Assembly: GCF_007570835.1 (NCBI RefSeq)
Contig: NZ_SUNC01000001.1
Coordinates: 1,116,001-1,180,000, forward strand
Direction: 5' to 3'
Origin: Croceicoccus sediminis
Lineage (GTDB): Bacteria > Pseudomonadota > Alphaproteobacteria > Sphingomonadales > Sphingomonadaceae
DNA length: 64,000 nucleotides
The notes below the pieces were generated by a model. That model saw only the letters and a program-made list of their open reading frames with translations, was not told the DNA's origin and searched no databases. Every line of letters begins with the position of its first letter. Position 1 is the first letter of the stretch. The position numbers and the translations under genes are program-made. Positions 36,525 to 45,606 of this stretch are shown piece after piece.

Positions 36525-37225
36525 TGCGTTTCGCCGCCGTCTTTCTCGCCATTGCACTGGCCGGTTGCGCCGCCGGTGGCCCGCCACGCAGCGGACCCGG
36601 AGGATCGACGTTGAAACCCATCGCACAACCCGGCGATGTCGTGGCCGCCGAGCTGGCTTTTGCTTCGATGGCGCAGGAAAAAGGCCAGTGGACCGCCTTT
36701 GCCGAATATGCCGCCGATGACGGCATCATGTTCGTGCCGCAACTGGTCAATGCTAAGGACTGGCTGAAAAAGCGCGAAAACCCGGCCCAGTCTGTTGCAT
36801 GGCAACCGCACGAGGTCTGGGCCAGCTGCGACGGATCGGTCAACGTGACACGCGGCGCGTGGCAGCGCCCTGACGGCAGCACAGGCTGGTTCACCACCGT
36901 CTGGCAGCGTCAGAAGGACGGCGAATACCGCTGGCTGATGGACCACGGCGACACTCTGGAAAAGCCTCTGGCCGAACCCGAATTGATCGATGCGCACGTC
37001 GCCGATTGCCCCACCCTGCCATGGGCGCCGGCACAGGAACTGCAGCAAGGCGTTCCCGGCAATGGTGAATTCTTCGGCGGATCATCGGATGACCGCACCC
37101 TGCGCTGGGGAGGAAGGGTCGACCAGTGGGGCGGCCGGATCGTGACCGTCGACGTGTGGGACGGTGACCAGTTTCAGCGCGTCCTGCACCAGACCGTCGC
37201 GCCGCCGCCCAAGGCGGCCGAGTAG
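36524..37225 (+). CDS. Lipoprotein with NTF2/SnoaL-like domain, unknown
   Basis: 233 aa, starting on the last base of folD. Lipobox ALAGCAAG (Cys about residue 15). The segment VVAAELAFASMAQEKGQWTA through YAADDGIMFVPQLVNAKDWL has the helix-then-strand pattern of DUF4440/SnoaL-like proteins. The C-terminal part (DDRTLRWGGRVDQWGGRIV) is beta-rich. Role unknown; co-transcription with folD and marC is likely. Confidence 0.75.
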   Translation: MRFAAVFLAIALAGCAAGGPPRSGPGGSTLKPIAQPGDVVAAELAFASMAQEKGQWTAFAEYAADDGIMFVPQLVNAKDWLKKRENPAQSVAWQPHEVWASCDGSVNVTRGAWQRPDGSTGWFTTVWQRQKDGEYRWLMDHGDTLEKPLAEPELIDAHVADCPTLPWAPAQELQQGVPGNGEFFGGSSDDRTLRWGGRVDQWGGRIVTVDVWDGDQFQRVLHQTVAPPPKAAE

Positions 37226-37230
37226 GACCG

Positions 37231-37866
37231 ATGGTCGAGCTTTTCGTCTCTGCCTTCATCACGCTGTTCGTGGTGATCGACCCGCCCGGCTGCGCGCCGA
37301 TCTACGCGGGCCTGACCGCCGATGCCAACAATGCGCAGCGCCGGTCGATGGCGATCCGCGCGACCGTGATCGCCACGATTATCCTGCTGATCTTCGCCTG
37401 GTTCGGCGAAGGGCTGCTGGGCGCGTTGCATATCGAACTGGATTCCTTCCGGATCGCGGGCGGCATCATGCTCTTCGCCATCGCCATCGACATGGTCTTC
37501 GAAAAGCGGACCGAACGCCGCCACGACCGCGCCGACAAAGTCCGCGCACAGCACGCCGATTCGCCGGAAGTGGACGACGTTTCCGTCTTCCCGATGGCGA
37601 TGCCGATGCTGGCAGGTCCGGGCGCGATCGCGTCTATCATGTTGCTTATGGCGCGCGCTTCCACGGTTGAGGAAACGGCCGCGGTCCTTGCCGCGCTGGG
37701 CGTGGTGATGGTGCTGACGCTTGCCGCGCTGATCGCCGCCGCGCCGCTGATGCGGTTCTTTGGCGACCAGTTCGAATCGGTGGTGACCCGCCTTCTGGGT
37801 GTCTTGCTGGCCGCGCTCGCCGCCCAGTTCGTGATCGACGGGCTTCGCGGCAGCTTCAACTTATAG
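37231..37866 (+). CDS. MarC/YchE family membrane protein
   Basis: 211 aa, 5 bp after the lipoprotein gene. Six hydrophobic segments. It opens with the family block FVSAFITLFVVIDPPGCAPI and carries FRIAGGIMLFAIAIDMVFEK and FPMAMPMLAGPGAIASIML. The family was once linked to multidrug resistance, but that has been withdrawn and the function is unknown. It is convergent with the Lon-N gene. Confidence 0.9.
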   Translation: MVELFVSAFITLFVVIDPPGCAPIYAGLTADANNAQRRSMAIRATVIATIILLIFAWFGEGLLGALHIELDSFRIAGGIMLFAIAIDMVFEKRTERRHDRADKVRAQHADSPEVDDVSVFPMAMPMLAGPGAIASIMLLMARASTVEETAAVLAALGVVMVLTLAALIAAAPLMRFFGDQFESVVTRLLGVLLAALAAQFVIDGLRGSFNL

Positions 37867-37870
37867 GCTG

Positions 37871-38494
37871 CTATTGCAGCGTTCCGGTCTCGTCATCGTC
37901 GTGACAGCCGTAGAACTGCATCAACTGAACCAGCAGCTCGCACCGCTCATTAAGGTCGGACGCCTCCAGCAAGGCCTGTTTCGAAGCCGCATCGAAGGGT
38001 GCGACTTGCGAAATTCCGTTCACCAGTGACAGGTCGTCGAGCCGGGACACCTGCTCCCAGTCGACCGAATAACCCTGACGGTCCGCAAAGCGTCGCGATT
38101 CCTGTTCAAGCGATGCCCGCTCGATCGGGAGCAGCACCGCTTCCTCGTTCTCTTCCAGCAATTCGGCATCGACTTGCCGGAACGGTGTGGTCACGTCGAG
38201 TTCCCTGACGATGCGATAGCGCGCCAGTCCGTCGAGCACGATATTGAAACGGCCGTCCTCCAGCGCCTCGACATCGTCGATCCGCCCAAGGCAGCCGACA
38301 TCGAACAGGGGCGAACCCTCGGCCGGGCGCATGGGCTGGATCATGCCGATCATCCGGTCCCGCGCCAGCGCGTCCTTTACCAGCGCGCGGTAACGCGGCT
38401 CGAAGATGTGCAGCGGCAGCTGCAGTCCGGGGAACAGCAGCGCCCCCGACAAGGGGAAGATCGAGATACGCGAAGTCTCTGTGCCGGAACCCAT
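37871..38494 (-). CDS. Lon N-terminal (LON substrate-binding) domain protein
   Basis: 207 aa. A stand-alone Lon-N domain: ISIFPLSGALLFPGLQLPLHIFEPRYRAL at the start (core FPLSGALLFPGLQLPLHIFE), GCLGRIDDVEALEDGRFNIV and LDGLARYRIVREL. There is no ATPase or protease domain. It follows the CnoX-like gene by 12 bp on the same strand, a common alphaproteobacterial pairing. Possibly a substrate-recognition or regulatory module. Confidence 0.92.
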   Translation of the reverse strand: MGSGTETSRISIFPLSGALLFPGLQLPLHIFEPRYRALVKDALARDRMIGMIQPMRPAEGSPLFDVGCLGRIDDVEALEDGRFNIVLDGLARYRIVRELDVTTPFRQVDAELLEENEEAVLLPIERASLEQESRRFADRQGYSVDWEQVSRLDDLSLVNGISQVAPFDAASKQALLEASDLNERCELLVQLMQFYGCHDDDETGTLQ

Positions 38495-38506
38495 GCCGAC
38501 TTCGCC

Positions 38507-39424
38507 CTATCCGAACAGGATCAGGGAAAGCTTGCGGCGCTGTGCCCCGACCCAGGGATCTTCCAGCCCGACGGCTTCGAAAATCTGGAGCAGCTTGGCC
38601 TTGGCCGCGCCATCCTGCCACTCCGGCTCGGTACGAACCATGGAAAGCAGCGTTTCGGCCGCCTCGTCACGCGAACCGGCGGCGAAGGCCGCTTCGGCAA
38701 AGGCCATCTGCGCATCCATGTCGGCCGGACGTTCCGCCGCGGCCTTGCGCAGGTTTTCAAGCTCGCTGTCGTCGGGCTTGTTCTTGGCCAGTTCCAGCGC
38801 GGCGACCGCGCGTTCGATGGCCAGGTCCTTGCGCACGTCCTCGGGCAAGCTGGCAATCGCGGTTTCCGCATCCTCGACGTGACCGGCCTCGATCATGGCG
38901 CGCAGCAGGCCAGCCTGTGCCTCGACATTGTCGGGGGCCATCTGGACGATCTGGGCGAAGATGCCGAGCGCGCGTTCCGCATCGCCGCCCGAAAGCACTT
39001 CCTCGCCCATCGCCAGAAGCGGGGCGACGTCCTGCGCCGCGTCTTCGCCCGGCGCGCCCGCTTCTACGGGAAGCTGCGAGAGGAGCTGGTCCAGAACCTG
39101 CTTCAACTGCGATTCGGTGCGGGCCTGGGTCAGGTCGGCAACCGGCTGGCCCTGGAACATGGCATAGACCGTCGGGATCGAGCGGACCTGGAACTGCGAG
39201 GCGATGAACTGTTCCTCATCGACGTTCACCTTCGCAAGAATCACGCCCTTGTCGGCATAGTCGGCCGCGACCTTTTCCAAGATCGGGGTCAGCGCCTTGC
39301 AGGGCCCGCACCACTCTGCCCAGAAGTCGAGAATCACCAGCTTCGTCTTCGACGGTTCGACGATATTGTCGCGGAACCGTTCGACGGCTTTCTGTTCGTC
39401 GATGTTGAGGCCCATACTCGCCAA
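38507..39424 (-). CDS. Thioredoxin-TPR protein, CnoX (YbbN)-like
   Basis: 305 aa from a TTG start at 39424. AGGAG lies nine bases upstream, and the resulting N-terminus (Met-Ala-Ser-Met-Gly-Leu) fits the family; ATG codons at 39415 and 39448 are weaker choices. The thioredoxin fold has an intact redox motif in FWAEWCGPCKALTPILEKV and continues to IPTVYAMFQGQPV. A C-terminal TPR region of about 160 residues follows (GDAERALGIFAQIVQMAPDN). CnoX proteins hold oxidation-damaged clients and pass them to GroEL. The Cys pair suggests real redox activity, as in the Caulobacter CnoX. Confidence 0.88.
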   Translation of the reverse strand: MASMGLNIDEQKAVERFRDNIVEPSKTKLVILDFWAEWCGPCKALTPILEKVAADYADKGVILAKVNVDEEQFIASQFQVRSIPTVYAMFQGQPVADLTQARTESQLKQVLDQLLSQLPVEAGAPGEDAAQDVAPLLAMGEEVLSGGDAERALGIFAQIVQMAPDNVEAQAGLLRAMIEAGHVEDAETAIASLPEDVRKDLAIERAVAALELAKNKPDDSELENLRKAAAERPADMDAQMAFAEAAFAAGSRDEAAETLLSMVRTEPEWQDGAAKAKLLQIFEAVGLEDPWVGAQRRKLSLILFG

Positions 39425-39556
39425 GGGGGAATTCTCCTGTCTGTCCATGCTTTGCGCCGGCATTTGTGCGGCGTCGGTCGTTGCGTGCAATGTGGGGCAA
39501 CGGTCGGGTTTTTCCAAGGGTCGACAAAGAATGTGCGCTGGAGTGAATTTTTCCGG

Positions 39557-39590
39557 TTGCAGGCCTGAAATACCCCTGTTAAAGGCGCGC
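39557..39590 (+). promoter_or_regulatory. Possible promoter for tRNA-Gly
   Basis: TTGCAG, 16 bases, TTAAAG, located about 55 bases upstream of the tRNA. The spacing is acceptable but the -10 match is moderate, so this is only a candidate. Confidence 0.3.
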
Positions 39591-39639
39591 CTCACCCCGA
39601 CCGGAAGGGCTTCTTTCCAACCGGTTGCAGGCGTTCAGA

Positions 39640-39714
39640 GCGGGCGTAGCTCAGGGGTAGAGCACAACCTTGCCAAGGTTGGGGTCGAGGGTTCGAATCC
39701 CTTCGCCCGCTCCA
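39640..39714 (+). tRNA. tRNA-Gly (anticodon GCC)
   Basis: A 75-base cloverleaf can be read directly. The acceptor GCGGGCG pairs with CGCCCGC, followed by discriminator T and an encoded CCA. The D-arm contains AGCTCAGGGGTAGAGC. The anticodon stem is ACCTT/AAGGT around GCC. The T-arm is GAGGG-TTCGAAT-CCCTT with one wobble. It decodes GGC/GGU glycine codons. It is isolated between the CnoX-like and DUF2785 genes. Confidence 0.97.
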
Positions 39715-39795
39715 TTTCCTCACATGGAAAACAAATGATCGCAGGCGCTTAGGTGCCGGGCGATCATTTCGTGTGCCTGCGCGGCAAGCCCTGAT

Positions 39796-40659
39796 TCAAG
39801 GCGCGGTGCGGCGCACGATTCGCTGGGCATGGTCGGATAGGGCAATCGCAGGACTGTCACCCAGCTGGCCCGTCATTGCCATGATCTCCAGCGCAAAGGC
39901 GCGTGCATTGTGCATGCGGATCAGGGCCGCTTCGTCGGCGTAACGATCGCTGCGGGCGGCCTCTTCCTCGGGATAAAGCGTGTCAAACCACTGTGCCCAT
40001 TGCGCATCGGTCATGAAATCGCGATCGGCCAGATAGATCACCGGCCGGGCCAATCGCGCCGGTTCGCCAAAACGGTAGGCGTGGAACGACGGCGCGACCT
40101 GTTCGTGGATGGCGTCGAGCATGACCTTGGCCGACGCGCGCCCAAGTTTGCGGTTCAGGGCCAGTTGCATGACAAGGTCCGCCCCGTGCGCGACGCCGTG
40201 GCGCCAGCCTTCGCCGGGCACGAATCCGCGATAGTCACGAACGCTTTCGAGGTAGAGCGAGGCGAACAGTGCCAGCCGTTCGCGGTCCCCGTCCTCAAGC
40301 CATGGATCGATCCGGTCCGTCCGCGCGACTTCGGCCAAGACCAGCGCGGCGAAGGGCCCGATAAAGCCCGGATCGTCGGCATCCGCCCCTTCGATCGCAC
40401 CGGCCGCCGCTTCGGCCAGCATGTCCATCAGGTCGCCGCGTCTTTCGGGCTCTACGCCCCGTTCGCGCAAGGCCTCCACGAAAGCGGCATAGGCCCCTTC
40501 GTCGCGGATCGCGGGATCGGGATCGCCAAGACAGGCGACCATCGCGCGCAGGTCTTCGCGGCTTCCAGAGCCAATCACCTCCACCGCGTCGAAATCGGGC
40601 GAGGCTGAAACGAGCGGGCAGGCCGCAACGGCGGCGGCGACAAGCAGGTTGAGCGACAT
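39796..40659 (-). CDS. DUF2785 family protein, probable export signal
   Basis: 287 aa from ATG 40659. A hydrophobic N-terminus (LNLLVAAAVAACPLVSA) could be a signal peptide or lipoprotein signal. The body is helical. The central block YRGFVPGEGWRHGVAHGADL is diagnostic of DUF2785, and the C-terminal part contains WAQWFDTLYPEEEA. The function of the family is unknown; the conserved Trp/His cluster suggests a ligand or metal site. Single-gene unit. Confidence 0.85.
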   Translation of the reverse strand: MSLNLLVAAAVAACPLVSASPDFDAVEVIGSGSREDLRAMVACLGDPDPAIRDEGAYAAFVEALRERGVEPERRGDLMDMLAEAAAGAIEGADADDPGFIGPFAALVLAEVARTDRIDPWLEDGDRERLALFASLYLESVRDYRGFVPGEGWRHGVAHGADLVMQLALNRKLGRASAKVMLDAIHEQVAPSFHAYRFGEPARLARPVIYLADRDFMTDAQWAQWFDTLYPEEEAARSDRYADEAALIRMHNARAFALEIMAMTGQLGDSPAIALSDHAQRIVRRTAP

Positions 40660-40767
40660 GATCGCAGGTTTCCCCGCGCTGACCCGGATTGTCCAGAGCT
40701 TGTCGTCGCCCGATCGCTGCCTATCTGCGCCATGCACCTTTTCGCAGCCAGCAAGGACTTATCCGCG

Positions 40768-41604
40768 ATGACCGAGAGCTATACTCCGCCCGAAATCTGG
40801 AAATGGGACGATCAGGGCAGCGGAGAGTGGACTTCGATCAATCGACCGTTTTCCGGCGCGCGAAGCGAGAAAGACCTGCCGAAAGGGCAACATCCCTTCC
40901 AGCTCCATTCGCAAGGCACGCCGAACGGGCAGAAAGTCACGATCCTGTTCGAGGAACTGCTGGCCGCCGGGCACACCGGCGCGGAATACGACGCCTGGCC
41001 GATCTGGATCGGCGACAGCGACCAGTTCACCTCCGGTTTCGTGGAGATCAATCCGAACTCGAAAATCCCTGCGCTGATCGACCTTAGCGGCGAACAGCCG
41101 ATCCGCCTGTTCGAATCGGGTTCGATCCTGCTGCACCTGGCCGAGAAGTTCGGTGCCTTCATCCCGGCCGATCCGGCAGGCCGCGCCGAATGCCTCAACT
41201 GGCTGTTCTGGCAGATGGGTAGCGCGCCCTATCTTGGCGGCGGGTTCGGGCACTTCTACGCCTATGCGCCCTATCCGATGGAATATCCCATCGACCGCTT
41301 CACGATGGAAACGAAGCGCCAGCTGGACGTGCTGGACAAACAACTGGCGGCCCGTGAATTCATCGCAGGCGACGATTATACCATCGCCGACATCGCGATC
41401 TGGCCCTGGTACGGCAAACTGGCGCTGGACAAGTCGTACAAGAACGCGGGCACTTTCCTGCAAGTGCAGGAGTACGAAAACCTGCAACGCTGGGCAAAAC
41501 AGATAGCAGAACGCACGCCGGTCCGCCGGGGCGAAAAGGTCAATCAGCGTGAAGGCGCGCCCGAACGACACAGCGCCGCCGACCTCGACGCGTTATTCCA
41601 ATAA
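40768..41604 (+). CDS. Glutathione S-transferase, YghU (nu class) type
   Basis: 278 aa from ATG 40768 (AAGGAC upstream; an in-frame ATG lies 36 bp earlier). The extended N-terminus LPKGQHPFQLHSQGTPNGQK precedes the thioredoxin-like domain VTILFEELLAAG ... NPNSKIPALIDL ... IRLFESGSILLHLAEK. The all-alpha C-terminal domain has IAGDDYTIADIAIWPWYGKL. YghU-type GSTs act as glutathione-dependent disulfide-bond reductases or peroxidases. Single-gene unit. Confidence 0.92.
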   Translation: MTESYTPPEIWKWDDQGSGEWTSINRPFSGARSEKDLPKGQHPFQLHSQGTPNGQKVTILFEELLAAGHTGAEYDAWPIWIGDSDQFTSGFVEINPNSKIPALIDLSGEQPIRLFESGSILLHLAEKFGAFIPADPAGRAECLNWLFWQMGSAPYLGGGFGHFYAYAPYPMEYPIDRFTMETKRQLDVLDKQLAAREFIAGDDYTIADIAIWPWYGKLALDKSYKNAGTFLQVQEYENLQRWAKQIAERTPVRRGEKVNQREGAPERHSAADLDALFQ

Positions 41605-41676
41605 GCCTCTTCTTTCCGATGGTTTGACCGAACGTCTCCTCCCCTCCATGAAGGTGCAAACCTTCGGGGAGGACGA

Positions 41677-43002
41677 ATGCTAAGCTGGATCGGGCTGATC
41701 GGTGGCCTTGCCCTTCTGATCTGGATGACGGTCAGGGGCATCAACATCCTTATCGCCGGGCCGATCGCCGCGCTTGTCGTGGCGGTTACCGCCGGGCTGC
41801 CGCTGCTGCCGCCGCTGGCCGAAACGCTGGCGGACGGCACTACCGCGCCCGATTATGCCAGCAGCTACATGGCCGGGTTCTCCAGCTTCCTGGCCGACTG
41901 GTTCCTGATGTTCCTTTTGGGCGCGATCTTCGGAGAGGTCATGGCCGCGTCGGGTGCGGCGGCCTCCGTCGCGCGGTTCATCACGCACAAGCTGGGCAGC
42001 AAATACGCGCTGGCCGCGACCGTGCTGGCTTGCGCCGTGCTGACCTATGGCGGGGTCAGCGTCTTCATCGTCGCGTTCTCGGTCTATGGCCTTGCCGTCG
42101 AACTGTTCCGCGAAGCGAACCTGCCGCGCCGCTTCATTCCCGGCGCACTGGCCTTCGGGTCGGTCACGTTCACGATGACCAGCGCGGGCAGCCCCGAAAT
42201 CCAGAACCTGATCCCCATGCCGTTCCTTGGCACGACCGCCTATGCCGCGTGGGAGGTCAGCCTGATCGTCGCACTGTTCATGGCGACGCTAGGCTACATC
42301 CTGCTGTCGCGCATGGTGAAGAAGGCTGTCCTGGCCGGAGAGGGATTTTCCACGCGCGAGGCGGACGAGCGGTTCGAGGTCGATACCACCCTGCCCTCGC
42401 CCCTTTTGGCGATCATGCCGCTGGTCGGCGTGCTGGGCGTTTTTCTCGTCTCGCAGTCGCTGGGCAAATGGGCGCTGGTCCTTGCCCTTGGCGCGGGCGT
42501 GGCGCTGGCCTGTCTGGTCGGGTGGAGCGAGCGGGGCCGGTTTGCCGCCACGTTTTCGCGCGGTGCGACGGGCGCGGTCGTGGCGATCACCAATACCTGC
42601 GCGGTCGTCGGTTTCGGATCGGTCGCCAAGCTTTCGCCCGCCTTTCTGCAAGCGCTCGATGCGGTGCAGGCCATTCCGGGCAATCCCCTGATCGGCGCGG
42701 CCATCGCGGTCACCGTCATTGCCGGCCTGACCGGAAGCGCGTCTGGCGGCCAGACCATCGCCTTGCCGCTGATCGCACCGCATTACCTGGAGGTCGGTGC
42801 CAATCCGGAGGAACTGCACCGCGTCGTGGCGATTGCCTCGGGCGCGCTCGATAGCCTGCCCCACAACGGCTATGTCGTGACCACGATCCGCGCGGTCTGC
42901 GGCGAAACGCATCAGGCCGCTTACAAGGCGGTGGCGGTGACCACGGTGATCGTGCCGTTGATCGGCTTGGTCCTCGCGCTCACCCTTTTCACGCTCTTCT
43001 AG
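41677..43002 (+). CDS. GntP family permease
   Basis: 441 aa with about 12 hydrophobic segments; the ATG has GGGAGGACG upstream. Family features: FSSFLADWFLMFLLGAIFGEV, VLTYGGVSVFIVAFSVYGLA, TMTSAGSPEIQNLIP and the C-terminal block LTGSASGGQTIALPLIAPHYL followed by ALDSLPHNGYVVTTIRAV (motif core SASGGQTIALPL). GntP members import gluconate, lactate, citrate and similar organic acids; the specific substrate cannot be assigned. Gluconate would suit the nearby Entner-Doudoroff operon, but that is only an inference. Confidence 0.88.
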   Translation: MLSWIGLIGGLALLIWMTVRGINILIAGPIAALVVAVTAGLPLLPPLAETLADGTTAPDYASSYMAGFSSFLADWFLMFLLGAIFGEVMAASGAAASVARFITHKLGSKYALAATVLACAVLTYGGVSVFIVAFSVYGLAVELFREANLPRRFIPGALAFGSVTFTMTSAGSPEIQNLIPMPFLGTTAYAAWEVSLIVALFMATLGYILLSRMVKKAVLAGEGFSTREADERFEVDTTLPSPLLAIMPLVGVLGVFLVSQSLGKWALVLALGAGVALACLVGWSERGRFAATFSRGATGAVVAITNTCAVVGFGSVAKLSPAFLQALDAVQAIPGNPLIGAAIAVTVIAGLTGSASGGQTIALPLIAPHYLEVGANPEELHRVVAIASGALDSLPHNGYVVTTIRAVCGETHQAAYKAVAVTTVIVPLIGLVLALTLFTLF

Positions 43003-43019
43003 GTCTCACGACCCTCGCT

Positions 43020-43574
43020 TCAGAGCCGGGGAAGCGTGACCCCGCGCTGGCCCATGTACTTGCCCGCGCGGTCGGCATAGCTCGTCTCGCAAGGCTCGTT
43101 CCCTTTCAGGAACAGGAACTGGCACGCGCCTTCATTGGCGTAGATCCGGGCCGGGAGCGGCGTGGTGTTCGAAAATTCCAGCGTCACGTGCCCTTCCCAG
43201 CCCGGTTCGAGCGGGGTGACGTTCACGATGATGCCGCACCGCGCATAAGTACTCTTGCCAAGGCAGATGACCAGCACGTCGCGGGGCACGCGGAAATATT
43301 CGACTGTGCGCGCCAGTGCGAAAGAATTGGGCGGGATGATGCAGCAGTCGGTCTTCTTGTCGACGAACGAATTGCTGGCGAAATCCTTGGGGTCGACGAT
43401 GGCGCTGTCGATGTTCGTGAAAATCTTGAACTCATCCGCTACGCGCGCGTCATAGCCATAGGACGACAGGCCGTAGGAAATGCACCCGTCGCGCCGCTGG
43501 GCTTCGACGAAAGGCTCGATCATGGCCTCGTTCTGCGCTTTTTCGCGGATCCATTTGTCGGAAAGAATCGCCAT
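43020..43574 (-). CDS. dcd: dCTP deaminase
   Basis: 184 aa from ATG 43574 (GTGAAGGC upstream). It makes dUTP from dCTP, feeding dTMP synthesis. Family motifs: [55 protein letters not shown] (substrate-binding), [19 protein letters not shown] (catalytic Glu) and [11 protein letters not shown]. The extended frame upstream of the ATG was rejected. Convergent with the GntP gene. Confidence 0.96.
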   Translation of the reverse strand: MAILSDKWIREKAQNEAMIEPFVEAQRRDGCISYGLSSYGYDARVADEFKIFTNIDSAIVDPKDFASNSFVDKKTDCCIIPPNSFALARTVEYFRVPRDVLVICLGKSTYARCGIIVNVTPLEPGWEGHVTLEFSNTTPLPARIYANEGACQFLFLKGNEPCETSYADRAGKYMGQRGVTLPRL

Positions 43575-43670
43575 GCCTTCACCCGTTTCCTTGCAGCGGC
43601 GGTTTCCTTGCCCGTTCCGGCAAAGGAGGGGCAAGCCTGACGGGCCGATAGGTCGTGGATTAAGCGCGCA

Positions 43671-44369
43671 TCAGGGCCGCGCGACCAGCCATGCGACCGG
43701 CCCTTCGACCGGTCCGGTGCGAAGCGCGGAATTGGCCGTCCACAGCGCCCAGGGCCGCCCGGCATAGTCCGGCTCCAGCCAGTCGCGCGACAGCCACAAC
43801 TGCCGTTCGGCCCGCGCGCCAAAGCCGTATTCATCCTCGAACGCGGCGGAAGGGGCCAGGATGGCGCGCTTGCCCGAATGCATCTCGATCTGGTTGAGGA
43901 AGACGACGAGTTCGGATTCGAGCTCTGCCGGGCGGACCCGCGGGCTGCAATTTTCGCCCGACCGTGCCAGCACCACCGCAGGCGGCAGCATTTCGGCATC
44001 GCGCGGCACGATGGTCACGAAATTGGCCGACTGTTCGTCCGCGCGGCGGCACGGGTCATAAACGTGGACCGGCCCCGCCTGCATCCCCGCCTTGCGCATG
44101 GCGTCGACGGTTTCGGGAAAGCTTTCATTGCGCTTGCCCGCGCCCAGGCTGGCCGTGACATAGCCGAAACTCGCCCCGTCTCCGGGCAGTTCGGGGATCG
44201 ACACCCCACCCTCCTGCCCCGTCAGCCACACGCCCTGCACCGGGTATTCGGCGGTGTCGGGGCGCCAATGGGACAGTTTCCACCATAGAATGCCTGCAAT
44301 GGCCGCGATCAGCGCCAGCGCGATCAGCCACAGGCCCGGCCTGTGCCGGAGCGTCCGCTTGCCCGCCAC
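43671..44369 (-). CDS. GH25 (lysozyme-like) family protein, probably catalytically altered
   Basis: 232 aa. An N-terminal transmembrane anchor (LWLIALALIAAIAGILWW) carries a periplasmic domain. The overall order (VQGVWLTGQEGG ... FGYVTASLGAGKRNESF ... AGPVHVYDPC ... KRAILAPSAAFED ... RQLWLSRDW ... WALWTANS) follows the GH25 barrel. The normally catalytic acidic pair at the end of strand 4 reads VVLARSGEN and the N-terminal G-x-D-v-s is GVWLT. It therefore looks like a GH25 fold without the usual catalytic residues, perhaps a cell-wall binding protein. It follows UPF0262 by 5 bp on the same strand. Confidence 0.65.
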   Translation of the reverse strand: MAGKRTLRHRPGLWLIALALIAAIAGILWWKLSHWRPDTAEYPVQGVWLTGQEGGVSIPELPGDGASFGYVTASLGAGKRNESFPETVDAMRKAGMQAGPVHVYDPCRRADEQSANFVTIVPRDAEMLPPAVVLARSGENCSPRVRPAELESELVVFLNQIEMHSGKRAILAPSAAFEDEYGFGARAERQLWLSRDWLEPDYAGRPWALWTANSALRTGPVEGPVAWLVARP

Positions 44370-44374
44370 GTGCC

Positions 44375-44857
44375 TCAGCCCCGGATATGGAGGACGCAGA
44401 TCAGCGTGAACAGGCGGCGCGCTGTGGCGAAATCGGTTTCCACTTTGCCTTCCAGCCGTTCAAGCAGCAGGTCGGCCGCGTTGTTGTGAACCCCGCGCCG
44501 GGCCATGTCGATCGTCTCGATCTCTTGCGGGCTCGCCTTGCGGATGGCCTGATAATAGCTGTCGCAGATCGCGAAATATTCGCGGATCGGGCGGCGGAAA
44601 CGGGCAAGACCCAGAAGCAGCACTTCAAGCTGCGTGCCCGCTTCGTCGGCGATGTCGATCGACAGGCGGCCGTCCACGACCGACAGGACAAGCTTGTACG
44701 GCCCCTCGTTCCCCGCCTCGAACGCGCGAAGCGGTTTGAAGGTATTATCCTCGATCAGGTCGAAGATCGCGATCCGGCGCTCCTGCTCGATATCAGGATT
44801 GCGCCAGAGGATCGTCGCTTCGTCCAGCGAGATGTCTATGATGCGAGGGTCCGCCAT
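44375..44857 (-). CDS. UPF0262 family protein
   Basis: 160 aa from ATG 44857. Typical of an alphaproteobacteria-restricted family: EQERRIAIFDLIEDNTFKP, GPYKLVLSVVDGRLSIDI, YQAIRKASPQEIETIDMARR and GVHNNAADLLLERLEGKV. Cytoplasmic, function unknown. The family often lies near hisD or envelope genes; here it sits between mobA and the GH25-like gene. Confidence 0.95.
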   Translation of the reverse strand: MADPRIIDISLDEATILWRNPDIEQERRIAIFDLIEDNTFKPLRAFEAGNEGPYKLVLSVVDGRLSIDIADEAGTQLEVLLLGLARFRRPIREYFAICDSYYQAIRKASPQEIETIDMARRGVHNNAADLLLERLEGKVETDFATARRLFTLICVLHIRG

Positions 44858-44920
44858 GGCTAACCCCTGCCATCGCAAATGCCGCGCCGCTGGACAAGCG
44901 GGCATTGGTGCAATCCACGT

Positions 44921-45454
44921 TTAGCGTTGCGTAAGCCGGTCAAGATCTTCCGGTGTGTTCACGTTTGCGGGCGGTTCGGGCAGGTCGATCAGGCGCGCCC
45001 CGGCCCTTTCGGCAAAGTGCAGGACCGACCGCCGTTCCGATCCGGTCAGGATTTCTTCCAGAACGCCAAGCGCGCTTACCGGCCACAACCCGATGACGGG
45101 CTGGCTTTCGGCACAGGCCGGACCGGGCGAGAGGTGATCCAGAAGGTCGGCTGGCAGGTTCACGCTGTCCACCCCGCAAGTCAGCACCGCGCCGAACCCG
45201 TTGTCTTTCGCATGGCGCAGCGCCCCGGCCAGCCCGCCCAGAGGACCCAGCCCCGCCTTGGGCCAGTCCGCAACCGTGTTTACCGATGCTTCCTCGCGGC
45301 CCGCGACGACGACATCGCCGCAAATCGCGCCCAGCGCGGCAATGGCGCGGTCGATCAGGGTCTGCCCGTCCAGCCTCGCCAGCGCCTTGTCGCTGCCAAA
45401 GCGGGTCGCCTGTCCGCCTGCGAGTACGCATCCGAGTGTCGTCTCGACCGTCAT
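44921..45454 (-). CDS. mobA: Molybdenum cofactor guanylyltransferase
   Basis: 177 aa from ATG 45454, with GGGAGAGG upstream. It transfers GMP from GTP to molybdopterin to make the MGD cofactor. The nucleotidyltransferase signature is CVLAGGQATRFGSDKALARLDG, quoted by its core LAGGQATRFGSDKA. LGPLGGLAGALRHAKDNG and LTCGVDSVNLPADLLDHL (NTP/metal site) are also present, and it ends NVNTPEDLDRL. Slightly short for the family but complete. Confidence 0.92.
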   Translation of the reverse strand: MTVETTLGCVLAGGQATRFGSDKALARLDGQTLIDRAIAALGAICGDVVVAGREEASVNTVADWPKAGLGPLGGLAGALRHAKDNGFGAVLTCGVDSVNLPADLLDHLSPGPACAESQPVIGLWPVSALGVLEEILTGSERRSVLHFAERAGARLIDLPEPPANVNTPEDLDRLTQR

Positions 45455-45606
45455 ATGGCCTCTCCCTGCCGCGACTTGCCCACTATTTGCCAAATCGTGT
45501 GCATCACGTGTTGACGCGGGGGTAACTCCTGCGTCAATCGGAATTGTGCCGGTTCGGGGGATCCGGTGCGGGGGACCCTTTACGGAAAGGCATCGTTTCT
45601 TCGGCC

